From Paludibacteraceae bacterium (lineage in GTDB: Bacteria > Bacteroidota > Bacteroidia > Bacteroidales > Paludibacteraceae), in NCBI GenBank assembly GCA_017961765.1, contig JAGCWQ010000069.1, positions 1-64,000 of the forward strand: a stretch of 64,000 nucleotides of DNA. The letters run 5' to 3'. Positions 19,375 to 28,312 of the stretch are shown piece after piece (position 1 is the stretch's first letter; each line of letters starts with the position of its first letter). The translations under genes and the position numbers were made by a program. The notes beneath the pieces were generated by a model, which saw only the letters and a list, made by a program, of their open reading frames with translations, had not been told where the DNA came from and did no database searches.

Positions 19375-19688
19375 CTTCTGAAACTCATTGTTTGCATCTA
19401 CCGTCTCTACCCCTAAATTAGGATAAACAATACGACCTATACATATAATTATGCGAATTTAATAATTTATATTTAGATTGTCCGCATTTTAGCCCTGTGT
19501 ATAAAAAAATTGTAGCAAACAAAGTCCAGTGATGCCCTTTCACGATTCACATCGTGGGAGGAAAAAGCGAAATAATAGGTGATATTTGTATAACTCAACC
19601 CTTCAAAATCTACCGCGTTGGCTATAAAAAAGCCGCCCCTACCGAATCCCAAGAAGGAAACAGATGCAGGGGCGAAATATCGAGTCGA
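19375..19688. other. Intergenic region between the hem operon end and dut
   Basis: 314 bp. It holds the hem operon terminator (19624-19674) and AT-rich DNA that must include the dut promoter. I see no coding sequence in it. Confidence 0.6.
19624..19674 (-). terminator. Terminator of the hem operon
   Basis: On the minus strand CGCCCCT (19674-19668 complement) and AGGGGCG (19640-19634 complement) form a 7-bp GC-rich stem, followed by GGCTTTTTT. It lies 15 bp past the hemG stop. Confidence 0.75.
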
Positions 19689-21059
19689 CTATATCTGCGC
19701 TGCCACGTCATAGGCCTGCTTGATACGGTCACCCATACCAATGCCGTCGCGCAAATTGCCGGCAATCGTCAAGGTCGGGTACTGCCTTTTTAACTGGTCT
19801 ATGGCTCGCAAACGGGCGTCTGTCGTCACTTCATATTGAGGAATGGCTTTCTCATGACGGAAAATCCTTATCTCATCTGCCTTCTTTCCCAATGGGTAAC
19901 GCAACATTTCATACAATGAATCATTTACCCACCCAGTTAGTTCCTCATCACTCTTCATCAAATAGTCGGGATGGCGGATACCTCCGATAAAGAAAGAAAA
20001 AGTCGCTCCATTTTTAGGAGCCCTCTCTTGAAAACAGGCAGACGGGAAGAGAATCCCTAATAAATTCTTCTTCTCACAAGAAGGGACAAGTCCACCAAAC
20101 GCTTGCCATTGATTTCCGCCACAATCGCGTATGCCTACACCCATTTGCACAATAGGGGCATAATACAAATTGCTCAACTCACTCATACATGTTGAATCGA
20201 CAAAAGGCAACAACTGCGGAAGGGCATAAGCACCACAAGTGGTCACCACATGCATGGCATGAATCTGGACTTGCTCGTCGTTTTTTACATAGCAGACATC
20301 CCAACCGCCCTTTCCATCGGGAGAAACGGTGATATCCTTTGCGGAAGTTATGATATTCTCCATACCGATGGCCTCCGTCAATGCATTGACAAGCATGGAA
20401 AATCCTCCTTTGGCCGAAAAGACTTTTTTCGTCGCCTTCCTATCCCGCTCAGTTTTGGGGATACGTGCTTTGGCTATGCTTCCTCGTATAAAAGAATTAT
20501 ACTGCTGTTCCAATGCGTATAGGCGGGGTAAAGCCAAGCGGGCGGGCAACCGATAGGGGTCACCTGCATATACGCCCGACAAGAAAGGGTCTACCGCATA
20601 ATCGACATACGATTTTCCTAAACGACGTTCCGCTAAGGCGCCGACCGACTCGTTCGGATCTTCTCCTTTAGCTCGCCAAGGCTCGCCCAAAATCCTGAAC
20701 TTGTCATACCATGTGAACAAAGGAGTACGTATCGCGCTCATTAGACCTGACGGCAATTCGCAAAATTGATCGTTTTTCCATATCAACCGGCGTTTGCTGG
20801 ATTCCAAGGCTGTCTCCATTTCACAATGCCCAGACAATTGTTCGAACAACTCCGCCACCTCAGGATATTTCACGACACCCGTATTCGGACCGCTTTCAAA
20901 GGTGAAGTCATCCACCTTGATTGTTTTTATCTGTCCACCTACTCTGTCTTTACATTCCAAGAGAGTCACTCCACGATTTTTTCTTCTCAGTTGGAAAGCA
21001 CAAGTTAACCCTGTTATTCCAGCACCTATGATTACGATATCTTGCTCCTTCATGTTCAT
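19689..21059 (-). CDS. hemG: Protoporphyrinogen oxidase (HemY-type FAD enzyme)
   Basis: 456 residues. The FAD-binding motif IIGAGITGLTCAFQLRR is at the N-terminus, followed by DRVGGQIKT and ESGPNTGVV, as in the oxygen-dependent-type flavoprotein PPOX (HemY in Bacillus, labelled hemG in many annotations). It oxidises protoporphyrinogen IX to protoporphyrin IX at the membrane. It is the last gene of the operon and overlaps hemN by 4 bp (ATGA). A gut or other anaerobe using this enzyme would need an electron acceptor other than O2, which the sequence does not reveal. No ferrochelatase (hemH) follows, so iron insertion must be encoded elsewhere. Confidence 0.92.
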   Translation of the reverse strand: MNMKEQDIVIIGAGITGLTCAFQLRRKNRGVTLLECKDRVGGQIKTIKVDDFTFESGPNTGVVKYPEVAELFEQLSGHCEMETALESSKRRLIWKNDQFCELPSGLMSAIRTPLFTWYDKFRILGEPWRAKGEDPNESVGALAERRLGKSYVDYAVDPFLSGVYAGDPYRLPARLALPRLYALEQQYNSFIRGSIAKARIPKTERDRKATKKVFSAKGGFSMLVNALTEAIGMENIITSAKDITVSPDGKGGWDVCYVKNDEQVQIHAMHVVTTCGAYALPQLLPFVDSTCMSELSNLYYAPIVQMGVGIRDCGGNQWQAFGGLVPSCEKKNLLGILFPSACFQERAPKNGATFSFFIGGIRHPDYLMKSDEELTGWVNDSLYEMLRYPLGKKADEIRIFRHEKAIPQYEVTTDARLRAIDQLKRQYPTLTIAGNLRDGIGMGDRIKQAYDVAAQI

Positions 21060-22414
21060 ACCGATTTTGAAAATTGTTTGGTCGATTTTTGCATCAACGG
21101 GTCTAAGGAAGCTGCTACGTTGCGTACAAAAGGATGTCCCACTTCCGTCATCTCTATTTCCTTGTCGTCATATTGGATAATGCCATCCTCAGCCATACTC
21201 CTCAACGCTGAATCGTCATAATGAACGATGCTTTTGATTTCAGAAACAGAGATTCCCAATAAATCCGCAACAGATTCCCATACAATTTGATAATTGCACA
21301 TCAGAGTCTCTATCACCTCTTTGACCACTTTTTCGTCACTATTCAGGCGATACCCTCTTCTGATAGGCAAGTTCCCTTTATTTACCTCCTCAATATATTC
21401 TTTTATATTCTTTGTATTTTGGGCATAACAAGACGTTAACTGACTGATGCCAGTCACCCCCAAGGCATAGACTTGCCCTGTCGTCCGTAGTGTGCAATAT
21501 CCTTGAAAGTTCCGATGAAGCTGTCCGTTGTTCAATGCCAGATAAAGTTCATCCGAGGGCAAGACGAAGTGGTCCAGACCAATGCTCTTATATCCGGCCT
21601 TCTCAAGCAAAAAAACAGCGTTCTTATACATCTGCTGCTTCTGCTCAGCATCAGGAAGACCTATCTTCTCAAGAATCGTCTGCCTTTTGAAAACCCAAGG
21701 AACATGTCCATAACTGAATGTGACCAACCGATCCGGATGCAGTTCAACAGCTTTTTCTATACTATGCAGAAAAGAGTCAGGAGTCTGACGTGGCAACCCA
21801 TAGAGGAAATCCATGTTCACAGAGGCATGGGCAGAACGAAGGATCTCCATGATTTCCTGCATAGGCAATGCCGACGGTTCTCTGCCTACGCCTTCCAACA
21901 CCTTTTCATCGAAGTCCTGCACCCCAATGCTAAATCTGTTAAAGCGACTCTTCACCATTGATTCCCAATCATTACGAGAAAGGTAGCCTGGATGACATTC
22001 GATGGAAATCTCAGGCCTTTCTATCGAAGAAAACAGGGATAGAATATGTTCGTTGAGCTCTTCCAAGAGAGAAACAGAGATCGCTGTGGGAGTTCCTCCT
22101 CCATAATGGATCTGGCTAATCGGACGACTTCTATCTAAATGAACTGCCATCAGATCCATCTCCTTATGTAAGGCTTCGATATATTGAGATACAGTAGTAT
22201 CGTCTTCCATCAAATAGGAATTACAACCACAGTAATAACACAACCGCCTACAGAAAGGAAGGTGTAAATAGAACGATATCTTTCGATCGCCTATGCGGTT
22301 GGAGGCCTCCACCTCATCAAGAAAAGTCGCCCCTTCCATCTCTCCAAAATAATTGGCAGGAGGATAACTTGTATATCGTGGAACCGATACGTTGTATTTT
22401 TCTAGCACGTTCAT
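21056..22414 (-). CDS. hemN: Oxygen-independent coproporphyrinogen III oxidase
   Basis: 452 residues. The radical-SAM cluster motif PFCRRLCYYCGCN (CxxxCxxC plus the extra Cys of true HemN) is at about residues 52-64, and GGGTPTA, the SAM-binding glycines, is near 111. The C-terminal HemN domain is present. These features separate it from HemW/HutW-type relatives. It performs oxidative decarboxylation of coproporphyrinogen III to protoporphyrinogen IX without oxygen, consistent with an anaerobe. It lies 24 bp after hemL and overlaps hemG. Confidence 0.95.
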   Translation of the reverse strand: MNVLEKYNVSVPRYTSYPPANYFGEMEGATFLDEVEASNRIGDRKISFYLHLPFCRRLCYYCGCNSYLMEDDTTVSQYIEALHKEMDLMAVHLDRSRPISQIHYGGGTPTAISVSLLEELNEHILSLFSSIERPEISIECHPGYLSRNDWESMVKSRFNRFSIGVQDFDEKVLEGVGREPSALPMQEIMEILRSAHASVNMDFLYGLPRQTPDSFLHSIEKAVELHPDRLVTFSYGHVPWVFKRQTILEKIGLPDAEQKQQMYKNAVFLLEKAGYKSIGLDHFVLPSDELYLALNNGQLHRNFQGYCTLRTTGQVYALGVTGISQLTSCYAQNTKNIKEYIEEVNKGNLPIRRGYRLNSDEKVVKEVIETLMCNYQIVWESVADLLGISVSEIKSIVHYDDSALRSMAEDGIIQYDDKEIEMTEVGHPFVRNVAASLDPLMQKSTKQFSKSV

Positions 22415-22438
22415 GTCTTATCCTAAATAAAGGGATGG

Positions 22439-23719
22439 TCACTTCTCGAATTGACGAGTCAAATCCACGAAACGAGTCAAATCCTCTTCCGTGTGCTTTA
22501 TGGATATGAAATTGCTTTCAAACTGAGATGGAGAAACATATATGCCATTACTCAACATATAGCGAAAGAAACGTGCAAAACGCTCTTGGTCGGTCTGTCG
22601 CACATCCGAGAAATTCTCCACCTTGCCCTCTTTGAAGAAGAGTGTAAACATAGGTCCGACCCGATTCAAAACCATTCCCTTGTTCAAGATGGCTTCGCGC
22701 AACTCATTTTCAAACTTATCCACCTTGGCATTCAACTTATCATAAAAACCCGCCTGCATCAATTCTGAGAGTGTCGCTATTCCAGCACTCATGGCAACAG
22801 GGTTACCACTCAGAGTACCCGCCTGATAGACTGGACCATCGGGAGCCAACATCTGCATAATCTCTGCTTTTCCTCCAAATGCAGCGGCAGGGAATCCTCC
22901 TCCCACGATTTTTCCAACGGTTGTAAGATCCGGCTCTATGCCATAGAGTTTTTGTGCGCCACCCACAGATAGACGGAATCCTGTTATCACCTCATCAAAA
23001 ATCAATAACGAATGATATTGTAAAGTTATCTCCCTAAGGAATTTTAAATATCCCTCCTGAGGGGGGACAACGCCCATATTGGCAGCGACAGGTTCCAATA
23101 TGATAGCAGCAATCTCATTCCCTTTCTCTTTGAACAACTGTTCTAGTGCGACGGTATCATTATAAGGAACTACGATGGTTTGAGAAACGAAACTCTCCGG
23201 CACGCCCGCTGAAGACGATTTTCCCAAACGAGCTACTCCGGAGCCCGCACTGACAAGCAAATGGTCTGCGTGCCCATGGTAATGTCCTTCAAATTTTACA
23301 ATATAATTCCTGCCCGTGTATCCACGAGCCAAACGGATGGCGCTCATAGTGGCCTCCGTGCCTGAGTTGACAAACCGTACACGTTGCATCGTAGGGAAAC
23401 AGGTGTTGACAAGCTTGGCAAGCTCTGTCTCCTGCAAAGAAGGGATTCCGTAACTTGTTCCTCTACCTACTGCTTCCACAACCGCTTTGTTAACCTTAGG
23501 ATGGGCATGCCCCAACAAAAAGACACCCCATGATAGGCAATAATCAGTAAAACTATTGCCATCAATGTCATATATCTTATTATCCGCCGCATGGTCAATA
23601 AACAGAGGCGTTTCACCTACAGCTTTCAAAGCACGCACCGGACTATTCACTCCTCCTGGAATATATTTTATTGCCTCCTCAAAGGCCTTTTTTGACATTG
23701 CTCTTTCCATTCTAATCAC
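22439..23719 (-). CDS. hemL: Glutamate-1-semialdehyde 2,1-aminomutase
   Basis: 426 residues, full length. PLP-binding Lys is in TVGKIVGGGFPAAAFGG, and the family motif FVNSGTEATMSAIRLAR binds the phosphate. The preceding Asp motif LIFDEVITGFR is intact. It converts glutamate-1-semialdehyde to 5-aminolevulinate, the second step of the C5 route. The N-terminus has three candidate Met codons (MIRMERAM); the annotated one at 23719 is the longest, and the third (MSKKAFEEA, 23704) matches the usual family start as well. Confidence 0.96.
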   Translation of the reverse strand: MIRMERAMSKKAFEEAIKYIPGGVNSPVRALKAVGETPLFIDHAADNKIYDIDGNSFTDYCLSWGVFLLGHAHPKVNKAVVEAVGRGTSYGIPSLQETELAKLVNTCFPTMQRVRFVNSGTEATMSAIRLARGYTGRNYIVKFEGHYHGHADHLLVSAGSGVARLGKSSSAGVPESFVSQTIVVPYNDTVALEQLFKEKGNEIAAIILEPVAANMGVVPPQEGYLKFLREITLQYHSLLIFDEVITGFRLSVGGAQKLYGIEPDLTTVGKIVGGGFPAAAFGGKAEIMQMLAPDGPVYQAGTLSGNPVAMSAGIATLSELMQAGFYDKLNAKVDKFENELREAILNKGMVLNRVGPMFTLFFKEGKVENFSDVRQTDQERFARFFRYMLSNGIYVSPSQFESNFISIKHTEEDLTRFVDLTRQFEK

Positions 23720-23746
23720 TTTTTAGGTTTGTATAATCGATGACAA

Positions 23747-24637
23747 TCATTCTTTTAAAAGAGAATGGGACTGCCAAGTCATGAATTTTTCTAATTCCTC
23801 CCCTATGATAGCCTCCGCCTTTCCTATCTCATCATGTCGTAGCTTGAGATTTTTCTTGGCAAATGCCTCGATGTCCTCGATGTTGTACAATGTGACGGAT
23901 GGTAACGATGCCACATCTTCTTCCACATCACGAGGGAAAGCAAGATCGATTACCCACATCTCTTTTCCCTTAGGAAAATCCGCTTTCGAAAATAGGGCAT
24001 AAGGTGCTGATGTGGCACTTATCAACACATCCATATCCTTCAACGAGTCTTTACTCTGCACCAGGTTTCTTACTTCATACCCGTAGGGAGCAGAAAAGAT
24101 TTTAGCCTTCTCTTCATGTCTATTAAACACTACTACGTTTTTCGCATTTCTAGCATAGAGGAACTTTAGGATATCCGCATTCAATTTGTTCACCCCGACC
24201 ACTGCAATGTTACAAGATTGGAAATCAATCTTTTTATCCTTCAAGATATCGACAGCCACTTGGCTATGGGAAACAGCACCTTCCGAAATCCTCGTCTCCG
24301 ATCTAACTCTCTTTCCCGTATGCATGGCATGTTGAAACAAACGATTCAATCCAGCAGACAAAGAATAATTCTCGATGGCTTCCATATAAGCCTGTTTCAA
24401 TTGTCCTTGAATGGCCCGCTCGCCCACAATGGAGGATTCCAAGCCAGATGCCACACGAAACAGGTGTTCCACCAGCTCCGTCGGCACCTCGCCAGTACCC
24501 CAATATAACTCAGTACGGTTGCATGTCGCCAACAAAACATGAGGCGTACTTTCGTTAATTACCAAATCCGTAATCAACCTCTCGCGTTCTTGCAATCCAT
24601 ACTCCTTATTATTGATTATCTGACTCTCAATCATCAC
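23747..24637 (-). CDS. hemA: Glutamyl-tRNA reductase, short form
   Basis: 296 residues against about 415-430 for most bacterial GluTR. The catalytic Cys is in LLATCNRTELY (near residue 39), and GLESSIVGERAIQGQLKQAY matches the conserved catalytic-domain helix. The NADPH-domain segment IAVVGVNKLNADIL keeps only part of the usual GxGxM pattern. The sequence stops at the beginning of the spinal helix (RHDEIGKAEAIIGEELEKF), so the C-terminal dimerisation domain is missing. The N-terminus is also trimmed. It reduces Glu-tRNA to glutamate-1-semialdehyde. Its place in the operon makes the assignment secure. The shortened architecture would change dimerisation and possibly heme feedback. Confidence 0.92.
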   Translation of the reverse strand: MMIESQIINNKEYGLQERERLITDLVINESTPHVLLATCNRTELYWGTGEVPTELVEHLFRVASGLESSIVGERAIQGQLKQAYMEAIENYSLSAGLNRLFQHAMHTGKRVRSETRISEGAVSHSQVAVDILKDKKIDFQSCNIAVVGVNKLNADILKFLYARNAKNVVVFNRHEEKAKIFSAPYGYEVRNLVQSKDSLKDMDVLISATSAPYALFSKADFPKGKEMWVIDLAFPRDVEEDVASLPSVTLYNIEDIEAFAKKNLKLRHDEIGKAEAIIGEELEKFMTWQSHSLLKE

Positions 24638-24669
24638 TCTTGACTATAACCTCTTTTTATAACCGCAAT

Positions 24670-25632
24670 TCATCTGAAGAAATCTTTTGCATAATAGGAT
24701 ATAATATAGTCTGCCCCAGCTCGTCTCATGGCGACAAGGCTCTCGAAGAATATTCTCTTTTCGTCAAAGAACCCCTGTTTGGCACCATTCTTCAGCATGG
24801 AGTATTCGCCCGACACTTGATAAGTGACCATCGGATAGTTAGGAAACTTCTGATGAGCACGACAAACAATATCCAAATAGGCCAGTGCCGGCTTCACCAT
24901 AATCCAATCGGCACCCTCCTCTATGTCTGCCTCAATTTCCTCGATTCCTTGATCCATCGTACGGAAATCCATTTGGTAAGTTTTTCGATCTCCAAAAGAT
25001 GGGGCACTATCAGCTGCATCACGGAAAGGGCCATAATAGGCAGAGGCATATTTAGCTGAGTAAGCCAATATCTTAGTGCCTTGAAGGCCTTCTTGATCCA
25101 ATTTTTTCCTGAGAGCTTCGATTTGACCATCCATCATGGCAGAGGGAGCCACGAAATCCGCACCCGCCAAGGCATGCTGATAAGCCATTTCTGCCAATAA
25201 CGGAAGCGTCGTATCATTGTCCACGTCGCAGTTGCAAAGCAATCCACAATGACCGTGCGAGGTGTATTCACACAAACATATATCCGTAAAAACCACGACC
25301 TGCGGAAAACGCTCCTTTATCGACCGCACAGCCTTGCTGATGATGTTGTCCGGCTTATAAGCCGCCGTTCCCCGTTCATCTTTCTCCTCCTTGGGGACAA
25401 CGCCAAACAACAATACTTTGTTTATACCCAACGTCAGCAACTCTTCTATATCGACAAGAAGTTCATCAATGGAAAAGCGATAGACACCTTCCATCGTCGC
25501 AATCTGCTCCTTCTTGCCTATTCCATCCATCACAAAATAAGGGTAAATGAATGTGTCAGGAGTGATAGAAGGGACATCCGCATATTGGTCGCGTACTATC
25601 TGTGAAATTCTTAACGGTCTGAATCGTTTCAT
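24670..25632 (-). CDS. hemB: Porphobilinogen synthase (delta-aminolevulinate dehydratase)
   Basis: 320 residues. The zinc-binding Cys cluster is in ICLCEYTSHGHCG (about residues 117-129), marking the zinc-dependent class. Both Schiff-base lysines are seen: in YSAKYASAYYGP and WIMVKPALAY. It condenses two 5-aminolevulinate molecules to porphobilinogen. It starts 11 bp after the hemCD stop and is followed 32 bp later by hemA. Confidence 0.96.
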   Translation of the reverse strand: MKRFRPLRISQIVRDQYADVPSITPDTFIYPYFVMDGIGKKEQIATMEGVYRFSIDELLVDIEELLTLGINKVLLFGVVPKEEKDERGTAAYKPDNIISKAVRSIKERFPQVVVFTDICLCEYTSHGHCGLLCNCDVDNDTTLPLLAEMAYQHALAGADFVAPSAMMDGQIEALRKKLDQEGLQGTKILAYSAKYASAYYGPFRDAADSAPSFGDRKTYQMDFRTMDQGIEEIEADIEEGADWIMVKPALAYLDIVCRAHQKFPNYPMVTYQVSGEYSMLKNGAKQGFFDEKRIFFESLVAMRRAGADYIISYYAKDFFR

Positions 25633-25643
25633 GTCTTATTTGT

Positions 25644-27158
25644 TTATAATGAATCAACTATTTTTTGCTCGGTGGTCTTACCCTTGCAAGTCATGGGTAT
25701 TTCCTTCGGCCATCCTCCATAAAGGAATCTGAAAGCCGCAACACCGGAAGGGGAAGAGAAAAGTATCTCGTTAAAATCAGAGAAATCATCCATCAGGAGA
25801 TTATCCGTATTGATGAGAGTGTTATAGATGGGTAGGTCCACCACCTCATTACCCATCGCTTTCAGTTCTTGCGGCAGGACAGTCAAGCCTATCGCAGAAC
25901 GGGGCAAAAGAATCTTTTTCCCCACGATATTGTTTTGCTTAAAATAATCGATGATGCCTTCGGCCGACTCTGTTTCCGATTCATAAATCGGTGTGATGCC
26001 CAATTGGTTCAAATCATGGGTGGTAACTTCGCCGACACTGACGAACTTAATCTTCTTTGTGTTAAAGATGCTCAAATCCGCATCCCACAACTCTTTGAAA
26101 TATTTCACGCCGTGTCGGCTGGTAAACACAATATAATCGAAGGAGTCTATGTCGCGGATCTTCGATGGATTTATCTGGATGGCTTCAGTCTTGATCAGTG
26201 GAGTGTGGGTCACTTTCCCCCGTTGTTCTCCCCAAGAAGTGGAAGTGCCTGTTACCAAGACTCTTCTCTCTTTTTTTGAAAACTTTATGGAACTGCCCAT
26301 CAAAAACAAAATAGGTTGCGAGGAATGAACCAATGTGTGCTTCAATTCCTTCAAAAGGAAGAAATACTCTTTCTGCGTGGTTTCATTCAACTGACAAATT
26401 AGTTGAACGGGGGAATCTCCGTCAAAACCACGGTCTAACAATTGAGAGACGATAGAAGGAATCTCTTTCCCATTCAAATAAAAAGCCTGTGTAGAAGAGC
26501 CGTTTTGTCGCTGAAAAGACAAATTAGCAAAAAGATCTTTGAGTCCTTGATTCCCCTTTCGTCCAACGATGGCAATATGCCCTTGTAAAGGGTGCGTCCC
26601 GAAAGGAAGAGGTTCTGCAATCCTATGACTTAGATTCAATCGACGGAGAGCACACGTAGCAACAATAAGAGCCTCAAAATCATGGTGATCCAATTGTGCG
26701 ATTCGTTCTTCAATCGTACCACGGACCGTGACTATCTTAAGATCGCCCCGTATCTTCAGCAACTCCTGTTTCCGCTTGGCCGAACTTGTAGCAATCCTCG
26801 CCCCAATAGGGAGATCAGCCAATGTCAGGTTGTTTATACTGACCAAAGAGTCCGTTTTGTCTGATGCCGCTGTTAACGCATATATCTCCAATCCATCGGG
26901 AATAGGGAAGGGAAGGTCTTTGGCAGAATGGATGGCTATATCCGCTGTACCATCAAGCACAGCTGCGTCCAGTTCCCTCGTGAAAAAGTCTGCCGGAATA
27001 TGAGCGTCCATCAACGACACCTCCTTGTGTTTGTCGCCATAGGACTCATGCACAATCAATTCATAATCCAGGCTACCCATAAGGGAAAAAACCTCTTCCA
27101 CTTGCAATAACGACAAATGGGAAGAACGTGCAATTACTTTTATTCTATCGTCATTCAT
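25644..27158 (-). CDS. hemCD: HemC-(CobA C-terminal remnant)-HemD fusion
   Basis: 504 residues. Residues 1-212 are hydroxymethylbilane synthase domains 1-2: catalytic Asp in IHSAKDLPF, substrate Arg/Lys in ATSSAKRKQ, and VRGTIEERI. Domain 3, which should hold the Cys that anchors the dipyrromethane cofactor (GGCxxP motif), is absent. Residues 222-297 instead resemble the C-terminal half of uroporphyrinogen-III methyltransferase (CobA/SUMT): FYLNGKEIPSIVSQLL, then GDSPVQLICQLNETTQKE, then PILFLMGSSIKF. The catalytic N-terminal half of SUMT is missing. Residues 298-504 are uroporphyrinogen-III synthase (HemD), with FSSPSGVAAF near the end, slightly short at both ends. As a whole it should turn porphobilinogen into uroporphyrinogen III. 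How it primes chain growth without the cofactor domain is unclear. Confidence 0.85.
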   Translation of the reverse strand: MNDDRIKVIARSSHLSLLQVEEVFSLMGSLDYELIVHESYGDKHKEVSLMDAHIPADFFTRELDAAVLDGTADIAIHSAKDLPFPIPDGLEIYALTAASDKTDSLVSINNLTLADLPIGARIATSSAKRKQELLKIRGDLKIVTVRGTIEERIAQLDHHDFEALIVATCALRRLNLSHRIAEPLPFGTHPLQGHIAIVGRKGNQGLKDLFANLSFQRQNGSSTQAFYLNGKEIPSIVSQLLDRGFDGDSPVQLICQLNETTQKEYFFLLKELKHTLVHSSQPILFLMGSSIKFSKKERRVLVTGTSTSWGEQRGKVTHTPLIKTEAIQINPSKIRDIDSFDYIVFTSRHGVKYFKELWDADLSIFNTKKIKFVSVGEVTTHDLNQLGITPIYESETESAEGIIDYFKQNNIVGKKILLPRSAIGLTVLPQELKAMGNEVVDLPIYNTLINTDNLLMDDFSDFNEILFSSPSGVAAFRFLYGGWPKEIPMTCKGKTTEQKIVDSL

Positions 27159-27165
27159 ATCTTTC

Positions 27166-28194
27166 TCACCACCAATTTGTTTTGTCTTTTATCCATTCAG
27201 TCAAAAAAAGCAAGTTTTCGATAGGAGTGTCTGCCATTACTCCATGGCCCAAATTGACAATCCATTTGTTATGGTTTTGAAAGAAAGGCACATAGTCTTT
27301 CCGCATGGTACTTTCTATTTTCTCTTTGGAGGAAAACAATAGGAAAGGATCAATATTCCCTTGTAATCCAACGTCCTGATGAACCATCTCGCGCGCTCTT
27401 GATAACGAAGTCTGCCAATCAATACTCACAAAATCACACACCTCTGGTGTCATAAGCGATAACCCCGTACCTATCCCCTTAGGGAAATAAATGAAGGGGA
27501 TGTTGTGAGACCTGACAGCGGTAGCTATCTTTTTCACTGCGGGAAGAAATGACGCCTCATACAATTCTAAAGGAACAATGCCTGCATGGGTGTCAAACAG
27601 TTGGAACGCATCAATGCCGTGCTCTATCTGCTTGAGTGCATACTCTATGCAAATATCCGTCAGCATATCAATGAGATAGCACGTCTCCTGCGGACGGGCA
27701 TAAAAGAATTTCTTCGCATCAGGGAAATCATGCTTGGCACTTGTCCCCTGCAACATATAACAAAGCGTTGTAAGGGGGGCACCGCAGAAACCTATGGTCG
27801 GAACATCACTTCTCTTTTTTACTATATCCAATGTCTCATAGACATGATTTAGTTTGCACAAATCAGGGTGAAAGCAGTGATAAATGTCATCTTCATGACA
27901 AAGGGGTTTTAGGAATTTGGGGCCATGGTCTGTCCACACCAATTCCATGCCCATAGACACAGGAATTGACAAAATATCATTAAATAGGATGGAGGCATCG
28001 ACACCCAAAACAGCCACAGGCATAAGAGTCACGTCAGCAGCCAATTCCGGTTGCTCCATCACCTCCTGAAAGGAATGTCTCTCCCGTAATTTTCGATAAT
28101 CAGGTAGAACTCTACCCGCCTGCCTCATGTACCAAACGGGAGGCCTACATCCCTCTTTCCCTTTTAATACATCCGTAAATAACGATTTATACAT
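27166..28194 (-). CDS. hemE: Uroporphyrinogen decarboxylase
   Basis: 342 residues, normal length. The substrate-binding signature RPPVWYMRQAGRVLPDYR is near residue 18, and GFCGAPLTTLCYMLQG matches the second family block. It removes four acetate carboxyls from uroporphyrinogen III to give coproporphyrinogen III. It is the first gene of the operon. Two operator-like repeats and a -7-like box lie between it and the upstream regulator gene; the hemCD start is 7 bp after its stop. Confidence 0.96.
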   Translation of the reverse strand: MYKSLFTDVLKGKEGCRPPVWYMRQAGRVLPDYRKLRERHSFQEVMEQPELAADVTLMPVAVLGVDASILFNDILSIPVSMGMELVWTDHGPKFLKPLCHEDDIYHCFHPDLCKLNHVYETLDIVKKRSDVPTIGFCGAPLTTLCYMLQGTSAKHDFPDAKKFFYARPQETCYLIDMLTDICIEYALKQIEHGIDAFQLFDTHAGIVPLELYEASFLPAVKKIATAVRSHNIPFIYFPKGIGTGLSLMTPEVCDFVSIDWQTSLSRAREMVHQDVGLQGNIDPFLLFSSKEKIESTMRKDYVPFFQNHNKWIVNLGHGVMADTPIENLLFLTEWIKDKTNWW

Positions 28195-28238
28195 ACCCTA
28201 ACTCCGCGTGAAAACCTCATAAAGACTCTACCAACACG

Positions 28239-28246
28239 CAAAATTA
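28239..28246 (-). promoter_or_regulatory. Candidate -7 box of the hem operon (TAATTTTG)
   Basis: Minus-strand TAATTTTG fits TAnnTTTG, 45 bp before the hemE ATG. No clear TTTG lies at -33; the repeats at 28269-28309 occupy the region just upstream, as an activator site would. Confidence 0.4.
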
Positions 28247-28268
28247 CGATGATGCTACAAGATGCGTT

Positions 28269-28309
28269 ATCCTCACTTTTTAGGATTTGACATCCTCATT
28301 TTAAAGGAT
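28269..28309. promoter_or_regulatory. Two 18-bp palindromic direct repeats before hemE (putative operator)
   Basis: ATCCTCACTTTTTAGGAT (28269-28286) and ATCCTCATTTTAAAGGAT (28292-28309) differ at a few central bases, start 23 bp apart (about two helical turns), and each is an imperfect palindrome (ATCCT...AGGAT). They sit between the luxR-type gene and hemE, directly upstream of the candidate -33/-7 region. This arrangement suggests a dimeric or tandem regulator-binding site. The adjacent LuxR-type protein is the natural candidate, but this is inference. Confidence 0.55.
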
Positions 28310-28312
28310 GAC

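Noticed and set aside
19375..19688. Small ORF or RNA gene between hemG and dut
   Set aside because: No tRNA-like fold or coding signal; only the hem terminator can be supported.
25644..27158. hemCD as a pseudogene
   Set aside because: The frame is intact over 504 codons with catalytic HemC and HemD motifs conserved, and it sits in an intact operon, so an altered but functional enzyme is more likely.
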